Source: Chloroflexota bacterium
Lineage (GTDB): Bacteria > Chloroflexota > Anaerolineae > Anaerolineales > Villigracilaceae
Reading direction: 5' to 3'
Assembly (NCBI GenBank): GCA_016219545.1
Contig: JACRMH010000046.1
Coordinates: forward strand, 23,165-87,164
Length of the DNA: 64,000 nt
A program made the translations under genes and the position numbers. The notes beneath the pieces are model-generated. The model was not told the DNA's origin. It worked only from the letters and a program-made list of their open reading frames with translations, and made no database searches. Each line of letters starts with the position of its first letter. Position 1 is the first letter of the stretch. Positions 41,591 to 50,278 of this stretch are shown here, piece by piece.

Positions 41591-43171
41591 TCAAAGCTCA
41601 GAACCACCTGCTTGCCAGACAGCCGTCTGGTTTCGCCCGTTCCTCTTGGACTCATACAAGGCTTTATCAGCCCGTTCCAACAAGACATTCAAAGTGGTGT
41701 CAGCTTCCTTGTTGTAGGTCGCCACTCCTATGCTGAGAGTGACTGGGATATCAACACCTTCCAAACTGGCCAGATGGGCAGGGATTTTCTCGCAGAACCT
41801 TTCAGCCGTCAGCCGCGCTTCTTGCTCGTCTGCCTCGAAGGCCAATACAATGAATTCATCGCCGCCATAGCGTCCCAGAATATCCCCGTCGCGCGAGTAC
41901 AATCCCAAACATCTCGCGGCTTCCTGAAGAACCATGTCTCCACAGATGTGCCCCTTGGTATCATTGACGGTTTTAAAATTATCAAGATCAATAAGAATGA
42001 GGGAAAAGCATATCTGTTGACGCTGTGCACGTGAAAATTCCCTGTCGGCAAGCTCAAAGAAATTCCGGCGATTGAATAACTGGGTAAGCGTATCGGTCGC
42101 AGCCAGTTTCTGGAGTTGATCGTTGGCTGCTGACAATTTGTCTTCAGAGTTTTTCAGTGTAGTAATATCATAAAGGAGCATAATGCGTCCAGTATGTTTT
42201 CCAGCCATGTCGATCAGCGGAGTTTGTTTAATTTCATACACATTTGACCCTACCCTAACCTCACTGGTCTCTTTCACCTCATTCGAAAAGACGTCAAGCA
42301 GATGCGAATACCCGGAGAGTGTTTGTTGAAGGGTTTTCCCGACAGCATCCTCTTGTGAGCGGTTTATTATTTTCCCGGCAGCAGGGTTTATATCAATAAC
42401 TACACCACGATTGTCAATTACGATAACACCACTGTTTACATGGTTGAACACCAACTCGTGAGCCACAGGCATTACATCAAGGAATCGGAATCGGCGCAAA
42501 CTGACTCCCACCAGCAGTCCACTTATGGTAAAAGCAATTACCGTCGGATCAAAGGGTTCAATAAAGTTGTTGCCGGTGATGTAGAGAAAGTTGGGAATCA
42601 GCGGCAGTAGTCCAGCTATGATCAGCATATATATCTGCCCTCTGAACTGCGATGGAAAATGCAACATAGATTGAATTAAAAGGACCCCACTCCCAAACAT
42701 GGCACAATAGGCATAGATGGACCAGACCCAGAAAAGGGGTCCATGCTGAATTGACAGTTCAGAAATTCCATTGGTATTGATAAGTTCTATGGATTTAAAA
42801 AAATACGAATGAAGGTGATGTGAGAGTACTAACAGGTAGGTTGCGATGGGCACAATGGACAGGATGACCTTCGCTTTGGGGGTAAGAAGGCGGTCGTTAT
42901 TGCTATATACAATGACAAAGTATGGCCAGAATAGAATTGTGCCGACAATTCCGAGATATGTAATACGAAGGCAAATAAGTTTAAGAGGAAGATCCGCCAT
43001 GAGTATTTCCAGCCCATCCCCTGCAGACCAGATTGCGAGAAAGAGCATTGCCAACCCCCAAATTCGGGTACCACGTATAGGAGCCATCTTTCGACCATAA
43101 TAAACCATAAACAAGGCTATGGCGCAGGCGGAAAAATAGATCATCACAATAGGATGGAATTGAAAAGTCAT
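41591..43171 (-). CDS. Membrane-bound diguanylate cyclase (7TM-PAS-GGDEF)
   Basis: This encodes 526 residues. Seven N-terminal helices (1-225) are of the histidine-kinase N-terminal 7TM type. A PAS domain (about 240-345) contains NHVNSGVIVIDNRGVVIDINPAAGKI. The GGDEF domain (about 360-520) has the intact active site RYGGDEFIVL near residue 434 and DTLTQLFNRRNFF at its start. It should make c-di-GMP in response to a membrane or PAS-bound signal. At 1.6 kb it is large for cassette cargo, but it is still bracketed by elements D and E. Confidence 0.92.
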   Translation of the reverse strand: MTFQFHPIVMIYFSACAIALFMVYYGRKMAPIRGTRIWGLAMLFLAIWSAGDGLEILMADLPLKLICLRITYLGIVGTILFWPYFVIVYSNNDRLLTPKAKVILSIVPIATYLLVLSHHLHSYFFKSIELINTNGISELSIQHGPLFWVWSIYAYCAMFGSGVLLIQSMLHFPSQFRGQIYMLIIAGLLPLIPNFLYITGNNFIEPFDPTVIAFTISGLLVGVSLRRFRFLDVMPVAHELVFNHVNSGVIVIDNRGVVIDINPAAGKIINRSQEDAVGKTLQQTLSGYSHLLDVFSNEVKETSEVRVGSNVYEIKQTPLIDMAGKHTGRIMLLYDITTLKNSEDKLSAANDQLQKLAATDTLTQLFNRRNFFELADREFSRAQRQQICFSLILIDLDNFKTVNDTKGHICGDMVLQEAARCLGLYSRDGDILGRYGGDEFIVLAFEADEQEARLTAERFCEKIPAHLASLEGVDIPVTLSIGVATYNKEADTTLNVLLERADKALYESKRNGRNQTAVWQAGGSEL

Positions 43172-43306
43172 GTTTTTTCTTTTTAGAGGGAACTAGTTTC
43201 TACTATGGCTTCAGGATGGGAAATGTGCTTATCAGGTACATTCGGTGTAAGTGCCGCAATATTTACTCCCTTTCAGGTGATATGTTTCCATTTTATCATT
43301 TTGGCC

Positions 43307-43438
43307 GCCCAATATTTTGCTTTAGTGGACAGTGGGCGGGCGTGGACTCTGCTTGGGAGCAGAAAAAACTCAAAGCGTAGAAAATGCTTGACGAGAAGCG
43401 TGCCGCACGCCGCGAAGCGGCAGTCCCATACGTTAGGC
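43307..43438 (-). repeat. attC-like element E
   Basis: It spans 132 bp on the minus strand. It starts with the core GCCTAAC 23 bp after the hydrolase stop. GGGACTG pairs with CAGAGTCC, and an AAGCATTTTCTACGCTTTGAG block precedes a TTTTTTCTGCTCCCAAGCAG hairpin. Then come CCACGCCCGCCC, CTGTCCACTAAAGCAAA and the right core ATTGGGC. It is the most complete copy together with F and G. Confidence 0.7.
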
Positions 43439-43460
43439 GCTTTTATCTGCTGGAACTGAT

Positions 43461-44180
43461 CTACTTATCAATATCATTTAACATAGATAGGATAGCAGAG
43501 ATGGTCATTTTTTGTTGTTCCTCTCGGCTGATTTCGGCACGACCATCGCCAAGCAGCGTGCCAAAGTAACCAAACTGGGAATGATTACCTCCGTCTATCT
43601 CAATCCAAATTGTGTCATTCGGTAAAAACTTACTTGTTTTCTCAATTTCTGAAACGCTTGCCAAGCCATCACGGGTCGCATAGATTTTCATAACAAGCAG
43701 TCCGCTGTTCGATAAATCATATTTATTTTCCTTTGGATGCGACGTTCCTATTAATATAAGCCCTGAAAATAAGTCATTATTGTAGGAAGCAAAGCGAGAT
43801 GCTATTGCCGCGCCACGTGAATGACCGCCAAGGACCCATCGTTGAATAGTCCGATTTGTATCCATTAATTGACGAGTGTAGTCCATGACATCTGTTTCTT
43901 GTCCTGACAGTGGTGCAGACCCAAGAGGTAATTTGACGATGTAAACTGCAAAACCACTTTCTGCTAAGCGCCGCGCCATCGGCGCATAGGCTTTCGGGTC
44001 AACCATCCCGCCAGGGTAAAAAATAAAGCCTGTTATTCGCTTGTTTTCGATTGGGATGAAATTAATATTTGCACCATTTTCTGAAACTGTAACCAATGAA
44101 TCGCTTTGAAGTACAGACTTTGAAAATCCGTGGCTTTGATATGAATAAGCCATCCAAAGCAAAAAAGACAATCCTGTCAC
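43461..44180 (-). CDS. Alpha/beta hydrolase with N-terminal membrane helix
   Basis: From the GTG at 44180 there are 239 residues. A membrane helix is followed by FIFYPGGMVDPKAYAPMARRLAESGF, nucleophile motif GGHSRGA and a C-terminal His in GGNHSQFG. It fits the dienelactone hydrolase-like alpha/beta hydrolase 5 group. The frame stays open upstream for 20 codons with basic residues before the helix. A good GGAG site (about 44249) lies before an ATA rather than an ATG, so the true start may be there. Confidence 0.8.
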   Translation of the reverse strand: MTGLSFLLWMAYSYQSHGFSKSVLQSDSLVTVSENGANINFIPIENKRITGFIFYPGGMVDPKAYAPMARRLAESGFAVYIVKLPLGSAPLSGQETDVMDYTRQLMDTNRTIQRWVLGGHSRGAAIASRFASYNNDLFSGLILIGTSHPKENKYDLSNSGLLVMKIYATRDGLASVSEIEKTSKFLPNDTIWIEIDGGNHSQFGYFGTLLGDGRAEISREEQQKMTISAILSMLNDIDK

Positions 44181-44350
44181 TATCCAGATGACACGGATTG
44201 CTTTCCAAATGCTACGGATAGATTTATTGGTTTTTATTATGATTTCTCCGAGAAGTAGTCTAAAAGTACATCTACAAAGTCATTGCGCTTTAGAAATGAT
44301 GAGGAATGCTTTGTTGCACTGCGTTTGGGTAGGGTCCTCAATGTTTGCAG

Positions 44351-45370
44351 TCAACTTATTAAAAAATCAGCAATACGGTTAAACACCGCTCGTGCAGATG
44401 GGCGGTCATAATTTGATAAAACAATTACTGTATAGCCTAAATCGTACATCAAGGCAAAAGCGTCGCCGCCCATTGCGCGTCCGCCATGACCTATGACATG
44501 TCCATGCTTTCCATCGTCAATGATGTGAAAGCCATATCCATAACTTACGCCTGCTTGTTCCCCTGCTGCATGAGATGTAAAACATAATTCCTTATAATGA
44601 CGGTCTATAAATTGCTGATTTTGGAGTGCTTGAAAGAAAAGGAAAATATCCTGCACCGTAGAAAAACAATGTTCAGATGGACTGCCTTTAACTCCATAAA
44701 TAAATTGATTGCTGCGAAGTTGTCCATCATCCGGGCTAAACCAGTTTTCACGGGTATAGCCAATTGCACAATTTGCAATTGGCAAATCCATTTCATAGAA
44801 ATCAGTATCTTTCATGCCTGCTACTTGAAAGATTTCTCTTTTCATATACTCGTAATATGATGATCCTGAAACTTTCTCAATCAAAGCACCAAGCACAACG
44901 TATCCAGTATTACCATAATGATGCCGTGTCCCTGGCGGGAATTCAAGGGGCGTATCAGCAAATAACTTCAGATAATCATTTATAGTTCGCAGGTCAGAGC
45001 GCGCAGCCCGATATGCGTCATTCCAATATCTGTCAAAACCCGCTGTGTGTGTCAGAAGTTGATGAATGGTGATTTGGTCAGCATAGGGCAAGGTGGCGTC
45101 ATAAATTGAAATTGGTACATGGATGTCAAGTTTTTCTTTTGCTACCAGTTTCATAACGGCTATAGCCGTGAACATTTTTGTAACAGAAGCAATATTGAAC
45201 TTGGTGTCAGGTTGGTTTCGTAATATTTCAGGACGAATTGCATATCCACGCGCAGTTTTTAGAATCGGCTCATTATTATGGGCAATAAGCACCGCTCCAG
45301 AAAATTTATCAGCGGATTCTTGTTCATCTAAAAAAGTTTTTACTTTTTGTATTAACTCATCATCAATCAA
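44351..45370 (-). CDS. Serine hydrolase, class C beta-lactamase family (S12)
   Basis: This encodes 339 residues. SVTK (62-65) is the catalytic SxxK, YGN (152-154) the second motif, and HGGRAMGG stands at the KTG-type position. The length and the LLTHTAGFDRYWN region fit the beta-lactamase C/penicillin-binding family, which includes esterases and peptidases as well as beta-lactamases. There is no signal peptide, so it is probably an intracellular esterase/peptidase rather than a resistance enzyme. It lies between element F and the hydrolase gene, with no clear element after its stop. Confidence 0.85.
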   Translation of the reverse strand: MIDDELIQKVKTFLDEQESADKFSGAVLIAHNNEPILKTARGYAIRPEILRNQPDTKFNIASVTKMFTAIAVMKLVAKEKLDIHVPISIYDATLPYADQITIHQLLTHTAGFDRYWNDAYRAARSDLRTINDYLKLFADTPLEFPPGTRHHYGNTGYVVLGALIEKVSGSSYYEYMKREIFQVAGMKDTDFYEMDLPIANCAIGYTRENWFSPDDGQLRSNQFIYGVKGSPSEHCFSTVQDIFLFFQALQNQQFIDRHYKELCFTSHAAGEQAGVSYGYGFHIIDDGKHGHVIGHGGRAMGGDAFALMYDLGYTVIVLSNYDRPSARAVFNRIADFLIS

Positions 45371-45414
45371 AATGACTCTCCGTTCTTACAGTGTACGAAT
45401 AAGATTGCGCCAGC

Positions 45415-45563
45415 TGCCCACGGTTTGCGTTCGCGAACTTGTCCTGCGGGCTGTGGCGCTGGGGCGGGTGTGGACTCTGCTTGGGAGCAGAAAAAACTCG
45501 AAGTCAGAAAAATACTTGTAAATCGCGCAAAATCCCTAGCGATCAGTCCACGCTTTGTTAGCC
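45415..45563 (-). repeat. attC-like element F
   Basis: It spans about 149 bp on the minus strand. The core GGCTAAC lies 9 bp after the stop at 45572. GCGTGGACT pairs with AGTCCAC, and AAGTATTTTTCTGACTTCGAG leads to the shared TTTTTTCTGCTCCCAAGCAG hairpin. It ends with GAACGCAAACC and GTGGGC, a degenerate right core. Confidence 0.68.
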
Positions 45564-45571
45564 GCTGTTTT

Positions 45572-46312
45572 TTAGAAGTCTAAATCTTGCAAGAAATTTG
45601 GGCGCTGTTGCCTATAAGCCCTGACTCTTTCGGCAAGATTTACGCTCAAAGGTATTAACCACTTATAAGCCACTTTATAAAGATTTCTTACTTCATCAGG
45701 TCTAAACAATTTTCTTGAATGGGCAATATCATTTCTGATTTGTTTTATATTTTTCATGTCTGCTTTGAATTGGGCTAAATTCAGATACTTCTTATTGTTG
45801 AAAATAACGCCAAAACCCGTTCTTTGCGGAATAGCCCAATTTTCTTGAAACGTGCCATATAACTGATAAAACGTGAAGTATTCAGCAATAAAATCTGATT
45901 GAGATTTGCGATAACCAGAAAACAGAGAGGTGTAATTCTTTTTACCCCATTCAGGAATTTGCAAATCCGAAAAAGTCAATTTTTGAATCACCATAAAATC
46001 AATGAGGCTACGACGTAAAGCGTTTTCGGTAACATCACCTATAAACTTACTTTCTTGTAAAAGAATTATTCCGTTCCACAAAATAGAAAGTCTGTATTGT
46101 AAAGGGTCACGAATAAGATTGCCTCTTTGGGCATAATCATGAATTTGCTTATCAACCCATTCGAGCCAGTGACTTGGCATTCCAGATAAAACATTACGCA
46201 ATTCGTAGAATTGTTTGCTGTTTTTAGTCAGTTCGAGCCATCCAAAATAAGGATGAGAACTTAAGTCAACGGACGATGAGAGGGAGAAGTTATGAGGACT
46301 CGGCATACTCAA
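45572..46312 (-). CDS. HEPN-type protein (Abi-like)
   Basis: A TTG start at 46312 follows TTAGGAG; an ATG two codons later is possible, giving 244-246 residues. The C-terminal region has KNIKQIRNDIAHSRKLF, with the RX4H motif Arg193-His198 of HEPN RNase-type domains. The rest is helical and resembles Abi/AbiD-F-like proteins that act in abortive infection. No antitoxin gene is next to it, which is usual for single-gene defence cargo. A direct role in phage defence is inference. Confidence 0.7.
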   Translation of the reverse strand: MSMPSPHNFSLSSSVDLSSHPYFGWLELTKNSKQFYELRNVLSGMPSHWLEWVDKQIHDYAQRGNLIRDPLQYRLSILWNGIILLQESKFIGDVTENALRRSLIDFMVIQKLTFSDLQIPEWGKKNYTSLFSGYRKSQSDFIAEYFTFYQLYGTFQENWAIPQRTGFGVIFNNKKYLNLAQFKADMKNIKQIRNDIAHSRKLFRPDEVRNLYKVAYKWLIPLSVNLAERVRAYRQQRPNFLQDLDF

Positions 46313-46577
46313 AGACTTCTCCTAACCGATTCGATGACCACTGCGGGTGTTTACCGCTACCGAGCCATAAATAGGGCATTTTGACCGAAATCCCTTTCCA
46401 AGAATCCTGCCCAAAACTTCGTTGTGAAGTTTCATCATTATTATTAGATCACTCTTGCAAGGTCGACTTTTGTCTCCTTTTTCATTCATATTCAGTTGTC
46501 CACTTTGTGGCAATTCATTCCATCGGTAGAGTTAATGTAACAGAGAACAAGCACTTAATCAAGAAGTAACGTAAAGC
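46313..46577. other. Stretch without a convincing gene
   Basis: The 265 bp between the HEPN gene start and element G holds only short open frames on both strands without ribosome-binding sites or recognisable protein. It probably carries the promoter of the HEPN unit. GCACTTAAT and GCACTTAAC repeats lie near its right end. Confidence 0.4.
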
Positions 46578-46687
46578 ACTTAACGATTTGCGTTACTGGC
46601 GTTGGGTGAGCGTGGACAATGTTCGATAACAGAAAAATCCTCAAAATGGCGGCGCATCCCACCCATCATGTGCAGTCGTTCTTAGGC
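46578..46687 (-). repeat. attC-like element G
   Basis: It spans 110 bp on the minus strand. The left core GCCTAAG lies 15 bp after the stop of the membrane-protein gene. GGATTTTTCTG and TGTCCACGCTCACCC are the internal blocks, then CAGTAACGCAAATC and the right core GTTAAGT, which fits GTTRRRY. The right end CAGTARCGCAAA matches element C. Confidence 0.68.
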
Positions 46688-46701
46688 TTCATTCTATGTC
46701 T

Positions 46702-47649
46702 TCAAGAATTCCACAATAAAGGCGACCGAGCTTCCACTTCTTTTATCATTTTGAAAAATATGCCACTATTTTCATTTTGCTTAAATTCCAATACCTTTTT
46801 GTTTCCAACTTCAATTTCAAAAAGTAACGGAGAACCATTTTGAACATTTTCACCTGAAATGCTGGCTACAACAAAATATTTACCAACACTAAGATATTGA
46901 ATGTCGCTTCCACTTATTATCCCATTCTCATTAAGATCTGTTGTTTTTGCGTCAAGTAACGTTAATGCTCCATTACCACCAATATCATAATATCCAATGC
47001 CTAGTCTTTTGCGACCTGCTTCACCGTCGGAAGAGATGTTTGTCTTTATGTGCTTTTCAAATTTTGTTTCAGGCATTTCTATCCATCTTCCAAAGTGTTC
47101 ACGATTTATCTTGTTTCCATCTTTATCGTAATATTTTAAATAAACGGAAACGCCTATGGCTTGGTTATTGTTTTGCTTTTTTGGTTTGTTAATAAAATCA
47201 ATATACAGCAATCTTCTATCAGTATTTAAATACCTGCCAAGTAAAGAGTTTGCTCCATATTGATTTATGTTAGTCAAAATGGTATCTATACCGCAAGAGA
47301 AAGGAATTACATTTGGGAGTATAGATTTCATCTCTGAAATCTCTTCATTCAACCCGAAAATCGTTTTTTGATCATTGTTATAAACAATTACTGGTTCTTT
47401 GAGAACAAAAAATCCAACTGTAATAAGGTATAAAACAATAAAAAGAAAACAGTATAAAATCCAATGTTCTCCAAAAATGGCAGACAAAGACTTCCCCCAA
47501 TTTGTTATAAACGCATACAAAAAAGAAACAATTGCTGGAAATATAATCCCCAACATTCCCCATTTCTCCCAAGACTTTTGCCAAGATTTGAATAAAATAT
47601 CTTTCCAATATCGGGCAAATCCTGTTTGCATTACATCTTTGTTGTTCAT
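46702..47649 (-). CDS. Hypothetical membrane protein
   Basis: This encodes 315 residues. Two membrane helices lie near residues 32-50 and 68-90, then a soluble domain of about 210 residues with FSCGIDTILTNINQ and a beta-rich end (GKYFVVASISGENVQNGSPLLFEIEVGNKKVLEFKQ). No family is recognised. Codon use is distinctly AT-rich, unlike the surrounding chromosome genes, which fits acquired cargo. It is the most upstream gene of the cassette-like run. Confidence 0.65.
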   Translation of the reverse strand: MNNKDVMQTGFARYWKDILFKSWQKSWEKWGMLGIIFPAIVSFLYAFITNWGKSLSAIFGEHWILYCFLFIVLYLITVGFFVLKEPVIVYNNDQKTIFGLNEEISEMKSILPNVIPFSCGIDTILTNINQYGANSLLGRYLNTDRRLLYIDFINKPKKQNNNQAIGVSVYLKYYDKDGNKINREHFGRWIEMPETKFEKHIKTNISSDGEAGRKRLGIGYYDIGGNGALTLLDAKTTDLNENGIISGSDIQYLSVGKYFVVASISGENVQNGSPLLFEIEVGNKKVLEFKQNENSGIFFKMIKEVEARSPLLWNS

Positions 47650-47699
47650 TTTCTATTTCCCGTTACGGTCTTTGGATATTTTTGTTGTGCATGAAAGAA

Positions 47700-47734
47700 A
47701 CCTAACTATGGTTTATACAACATAACGTATAAAC
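47700..47734 (-). repeat. Palindrome and GTTAGGT core at the upstream border of the cassette run
   Basis: GTTTATAC and GTATAAAC form a perfect inverted pair around GTTATGTT (minus strand), followed by CCATA and GTTAGGT, which fits the GTTRRRY core. It lies between the TPR gene and the first cassette-like gene, so it may be an attI-like or last attC-like site. Confidence 0.4.
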
Positions 47735-47790
47735 CCCTATAAACAAACATTAAACTACCAAAAAATAAATGTATATCTGCCGATCCCACT

Positions 47791-49629
47791 TTACGGCGTT
47801 CGTGTGGGTGTTGGCGTCCGTGACGGGCTGACTTTCGCAGTGGGTGTAACGCTGGCTTTCGGTGTTAAAGTTGCCTTCGGGGTAACACTAGGCGTAGTCA
47901 CTGATTTAATGCGCGCTTCCGCAGTGGCGCGCATTTTGGTTGTCATCACGTCTGCGCTCATGGCTAAGAGCGCCTTCCAAGTAGTGATCGCACCTTTTGC
48001 ATCGCCGCGCTGTTCAAGGACCAGTGCGCGCCAGTACAGCATCAGGGCAATTTGTTCATCTGTCTCGGCATAATTTTCGAGGACCTCAACCTGTAGGAAG
48101 GCGCTGCCAAACTTCTCCTGCATGTAATACCCCCGCACCAAGCCAAGATTTACATCAAAGGAAGTCCTGTCCACTTTCAGGGCGGCTTCAAGATCGGAAA
48201 CAGCCTGATCTTCATTTTTCAACTCAAGGTTGGTCAGTCCACGGTAAACATAGAATTTGCTGAAACCTGCGCGGTCTAGGTTCATGGCCTTGTTGAGATT
48301 CGTCAGCGCGGCTTTGTAGTTCTTTATTTCATAGTAGGCCTGTCCCAGCATGGCAAGCGCCAACGGATCCGTGGTTTCATATTGCACATATACATCCAGC
48401 TTATCCAGCGCTTTTTGATAATCGCCATTCTCAAGATACAGTTGACCTAAGAGTTTATAGACGGGCAGAGACGTAATATCCAGCTCATAGGCCTTTTCTG
48501 CGGCCTCCAAAGCTTTCTTCTGATCGTCCATCGCAAAATAGGCATTGGCATAAGCCATATAAACTTCCGCTGACCCAGGCAGGAGTTCGACCGCTTTTTC
48601 AAGGTCTGCAAGAGCGGCTTCCGGGTCCTTATGCAAAATATAATAATTTGCGCGCTCCAGATAAACTTCACCAAAATCCGGGTCAAGCCGAATGGCTTCA
48701 CTGAAGAGGATCTCAGGGTTGAATTTCACATCGGACATCATCCGCGTCCGCGCCAGACCAAGATAGGCCGGGCCAAAGTTCGGGTCAATTTTCAAAGCCT
48801 GGTTGTATGCTTTCAAGGCCTCACTTGCATTTCCCATAAAGCGATAAGCATCGCCAATATGATAATAAATATCCGGGGCATCCGGTTCCATCGGGGCGAT
48901 CAATTGCATATTCAAAATGTATGCTTCCCAATCACCCTTGTTATAGGCATCCTGCGCAATACGGTATTGATCCCTTGAATTCAATGCGCGCGGCGTGTTC
49001 ACATATAAAGGAGTCGGCGTATAAGTTTGGGCGAGCAGCATCCACAAGGGTGTGGGACCTGTATGAGATTGCGTCGGAGCGGCCGTGGCGCCGAAGACTG
49101 TCGGCGTGGTGGTGAAGGTTGGTGACGGCCCCGGTGTATTGGTCACGGTGGGGATGACGGTGGTCTGGCGCGGCAGGACAAAGCCAAACATCACCACGGC
49201 CGTCAACGCAACGCCTATCGTCAACACCCCGATCAATCGCACCGCCGGGCTTTTCACAATAGCCTTAAAACCTTTCTCCTTTGGCTTTTCATTCGCGAGC
49301 AGAAGTTTTTCCTCCCACGCGCGCGGACGATTCATGGGAAAAGGCTGTACGCCTTCATCCGGAGCCAATGCCCCCAGCAAGATCAAGCCCCTTTTCGCCG
49401 TACCATTTTCGGGGTTAAGTTTGAGCGCTGTCTGCAAACAGTAAATGCGCTCCTTGGGATTCTCCACCGCGGCGCTTAACCAAACCCAATAGATGGAATT
49501 ATTCTGGTCCGTCTTAAGCAGAAGCGTGAGCAATTCCTTGGCGCGCGCTTTATTGCCGCGCCGCAAAGCGTTCACAGCTTCCTCGAACATTGTGTCAATG
49601 GGATTTTCTTCGGGGGAAAGGTCGGTCAT
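47791..49629 (-). CDS. Membrane-anchored TPR protein
   Basis: This encodes 612 residues. An N-terminal cytoplasmic TPR-like segment (1-90) precedes one membrane helix (about 131-152). A Pro/Thr linker (155-210) follows, and then about nine TPR units (215-560) with ALKAYNQALKIDPNFGPAYLGLARTRM-type repeats. A Ser/Thr/Pro-rich tail ends the protein. It is built like an outside-facing scaffold. The partner is unknown. It borders the cassette-like run but is itself of ordinary chromosomal composition. Confidence 0.82.
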   Translation of the reverse strand: MTDLSPEENPIDTMFEEAVNALRRGNKARAKELLTLLLKTDQNNSIYWVWLSAAVENPKERIYCLQTALKLNPENGTAKRGLILLGALAPDEGVQPFPMNRPRAWEEKLLLANEKPKEKGFKAIVKSPAVRLIGVLTIGVALTAVVMFGFVLPRQTTVIPTVTNTPGPSPTFTTTPTVFGATAAPTQSHTGPTPLWMLLAQTYTPTPLYVNTPRALNSRDQYRIAQDAYNKGDWEAYILNMQLIAPMEPDAPDIYYHIGDAYRFMGNASEALKAYNQALKIDPNFGPAYLGLARTRMMSDVKFNPEILFSEAIRLDPDFGEVYLERANYYILHKDPEAALADLEKAVELLPGSAEVYMAYANAYFAMDDQKKALEAAEKAYELDITSLPVYKLLGQLYLENGDYQKALDKLDVYVQYETTDPLALAMLGQAYYEIKNYKAALTNLNKAMNLDRAGFSKFYVYRGLTNLELKNEDQAVSDLEAALKVDRTSFDVNLGLVRGYYMQEKFGSAFLQVEVLENYAETDEQIALMLYWRALVLEQRGDAKGAITTWKALLAMSADVMTTKMRATAEARIKSVTTPSVTPKATLTPKASVTPTAKVSPSRTPTPTRTP

Positions 49630-49648
49630 ATTTTTATTTTACCGCTTG

Positions 49649-50224
49649 TTAGTCCTTTTCGCGGAACTCTTCCACCTGATAGACCAAGACCTGTAATTTT
49701 GCATCGCGCCATAGATTTTTTCGCGCCCCCATTTTGGAACAAAGATGGTCGAGAAAATCCGCGGGGTCTGGTATCTGCCTCCAAACCTGTGGAAGAAAAG
49801 TAGCGCGGCGAAAACCGTCTTTTAGGATGACTCCATCTACATGCGGATTCAGCTTAACCAGCAGGTCGTCAGCTGACGAATATTCCAGCAATCGGGGAGC
49901 GGTCAATCGCGACACCTCAAGCTGGATCCTGTTCAATTCGCTTTCATCCACGGGACGGAAGCGCGGGTCCTCCAACGCGGCCGCAATCGCATGTTCGCGG
50001 ACATCCTTCGCAAGCGGCTGATATGCTTCCAGCGCGCCGATGCATCCGCGCAGTTCACCGTTTATCGTAAGCGTGACAAATGATGCCCCATCTTCAAGCA
50101 AATGCGGAGTGAGCGTGTTCATATCCAAAGCAGGCAGTTTATTCCCCTTTACTCCACATTCCATGGCCTCACGCGCCATTTGCAAAAGAGTTTGTTTTTC
50201 ATCATTCGTCAATTGGTCGGTCAT
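49649..50224 (-). CDS. AMMECR1-domain protein (AmmeMemoRadiSam system protein A)
   Basis: This encodes 191 residues. SFVTLTINGELRGCIGALEAYQPLAKDVREHAIAAALEDPRF is the AMMECR1 core, with the LRGCIG motif nearly at residue 58. The C-terminus has GFRRATFLPQVWRQIPDPADFLDHLCSKMG. In many bacteria this gene travels with MEMO and a radical SAM gene; neither is next to it here. Biochemical function is not established. Confidence 0.88.
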   Translation of the reverse strand: MTDQLTNDEKQTLLQMAREAMECGVKGNKLPALDMNTLTPHLLEDGASFVTLTINGELRGCIGALEAYQPLAKDVREHAIAAALEDPRFRPVDESELNRIQLEVSRLTAPRLLEYSSADDLLVKLNPHVDGVILKDGFRRATFLPQVWRQIPDPADFLDHLCSKMGARKNLWRDAKLQVLVYQVEEFREKD

Positions 50225-50236
50225 GATGACTCTCCT

Positions 50237-50274
50237 AAAATAAACCCTAAAGGTTTTAAAAACCTTTAGGGTTT
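50237..50274 (-). terminator. Hairpin after the flavin reductase gene
   Basis: AAACCCTAAAGGTTT and AAACCTTTAGGGTTT form a long inverted repeat just downstream of the minus-strand stop at 50279, followed by ATTTTAGG. It can terminate the flavin reductase transcript and is similar in style to the repeat at 726-758. Confidence 0.65.
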
Positions 50275-50278
50275 AAGC

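Noticed and set aside
44351..45370. Beta-lactamase resistance gene on a cassette
   Set aside because: SxxK and YxN are present but no signal peptide, and the family includes many esterases and peptidases; resistance cannot be claimed.
46322..46569. Short overlapping open frames on both strands before the HEPN gene
   Set aside because: No ribosome-binding site, odd composition, and they overlap each other; more likely promoter and cassette flank than genes.
39378..46687. CRISPR array from regularly spaced repeats
   Set aside because: Repeats are 50-150 bp, imperfect, and separated by whole genes.
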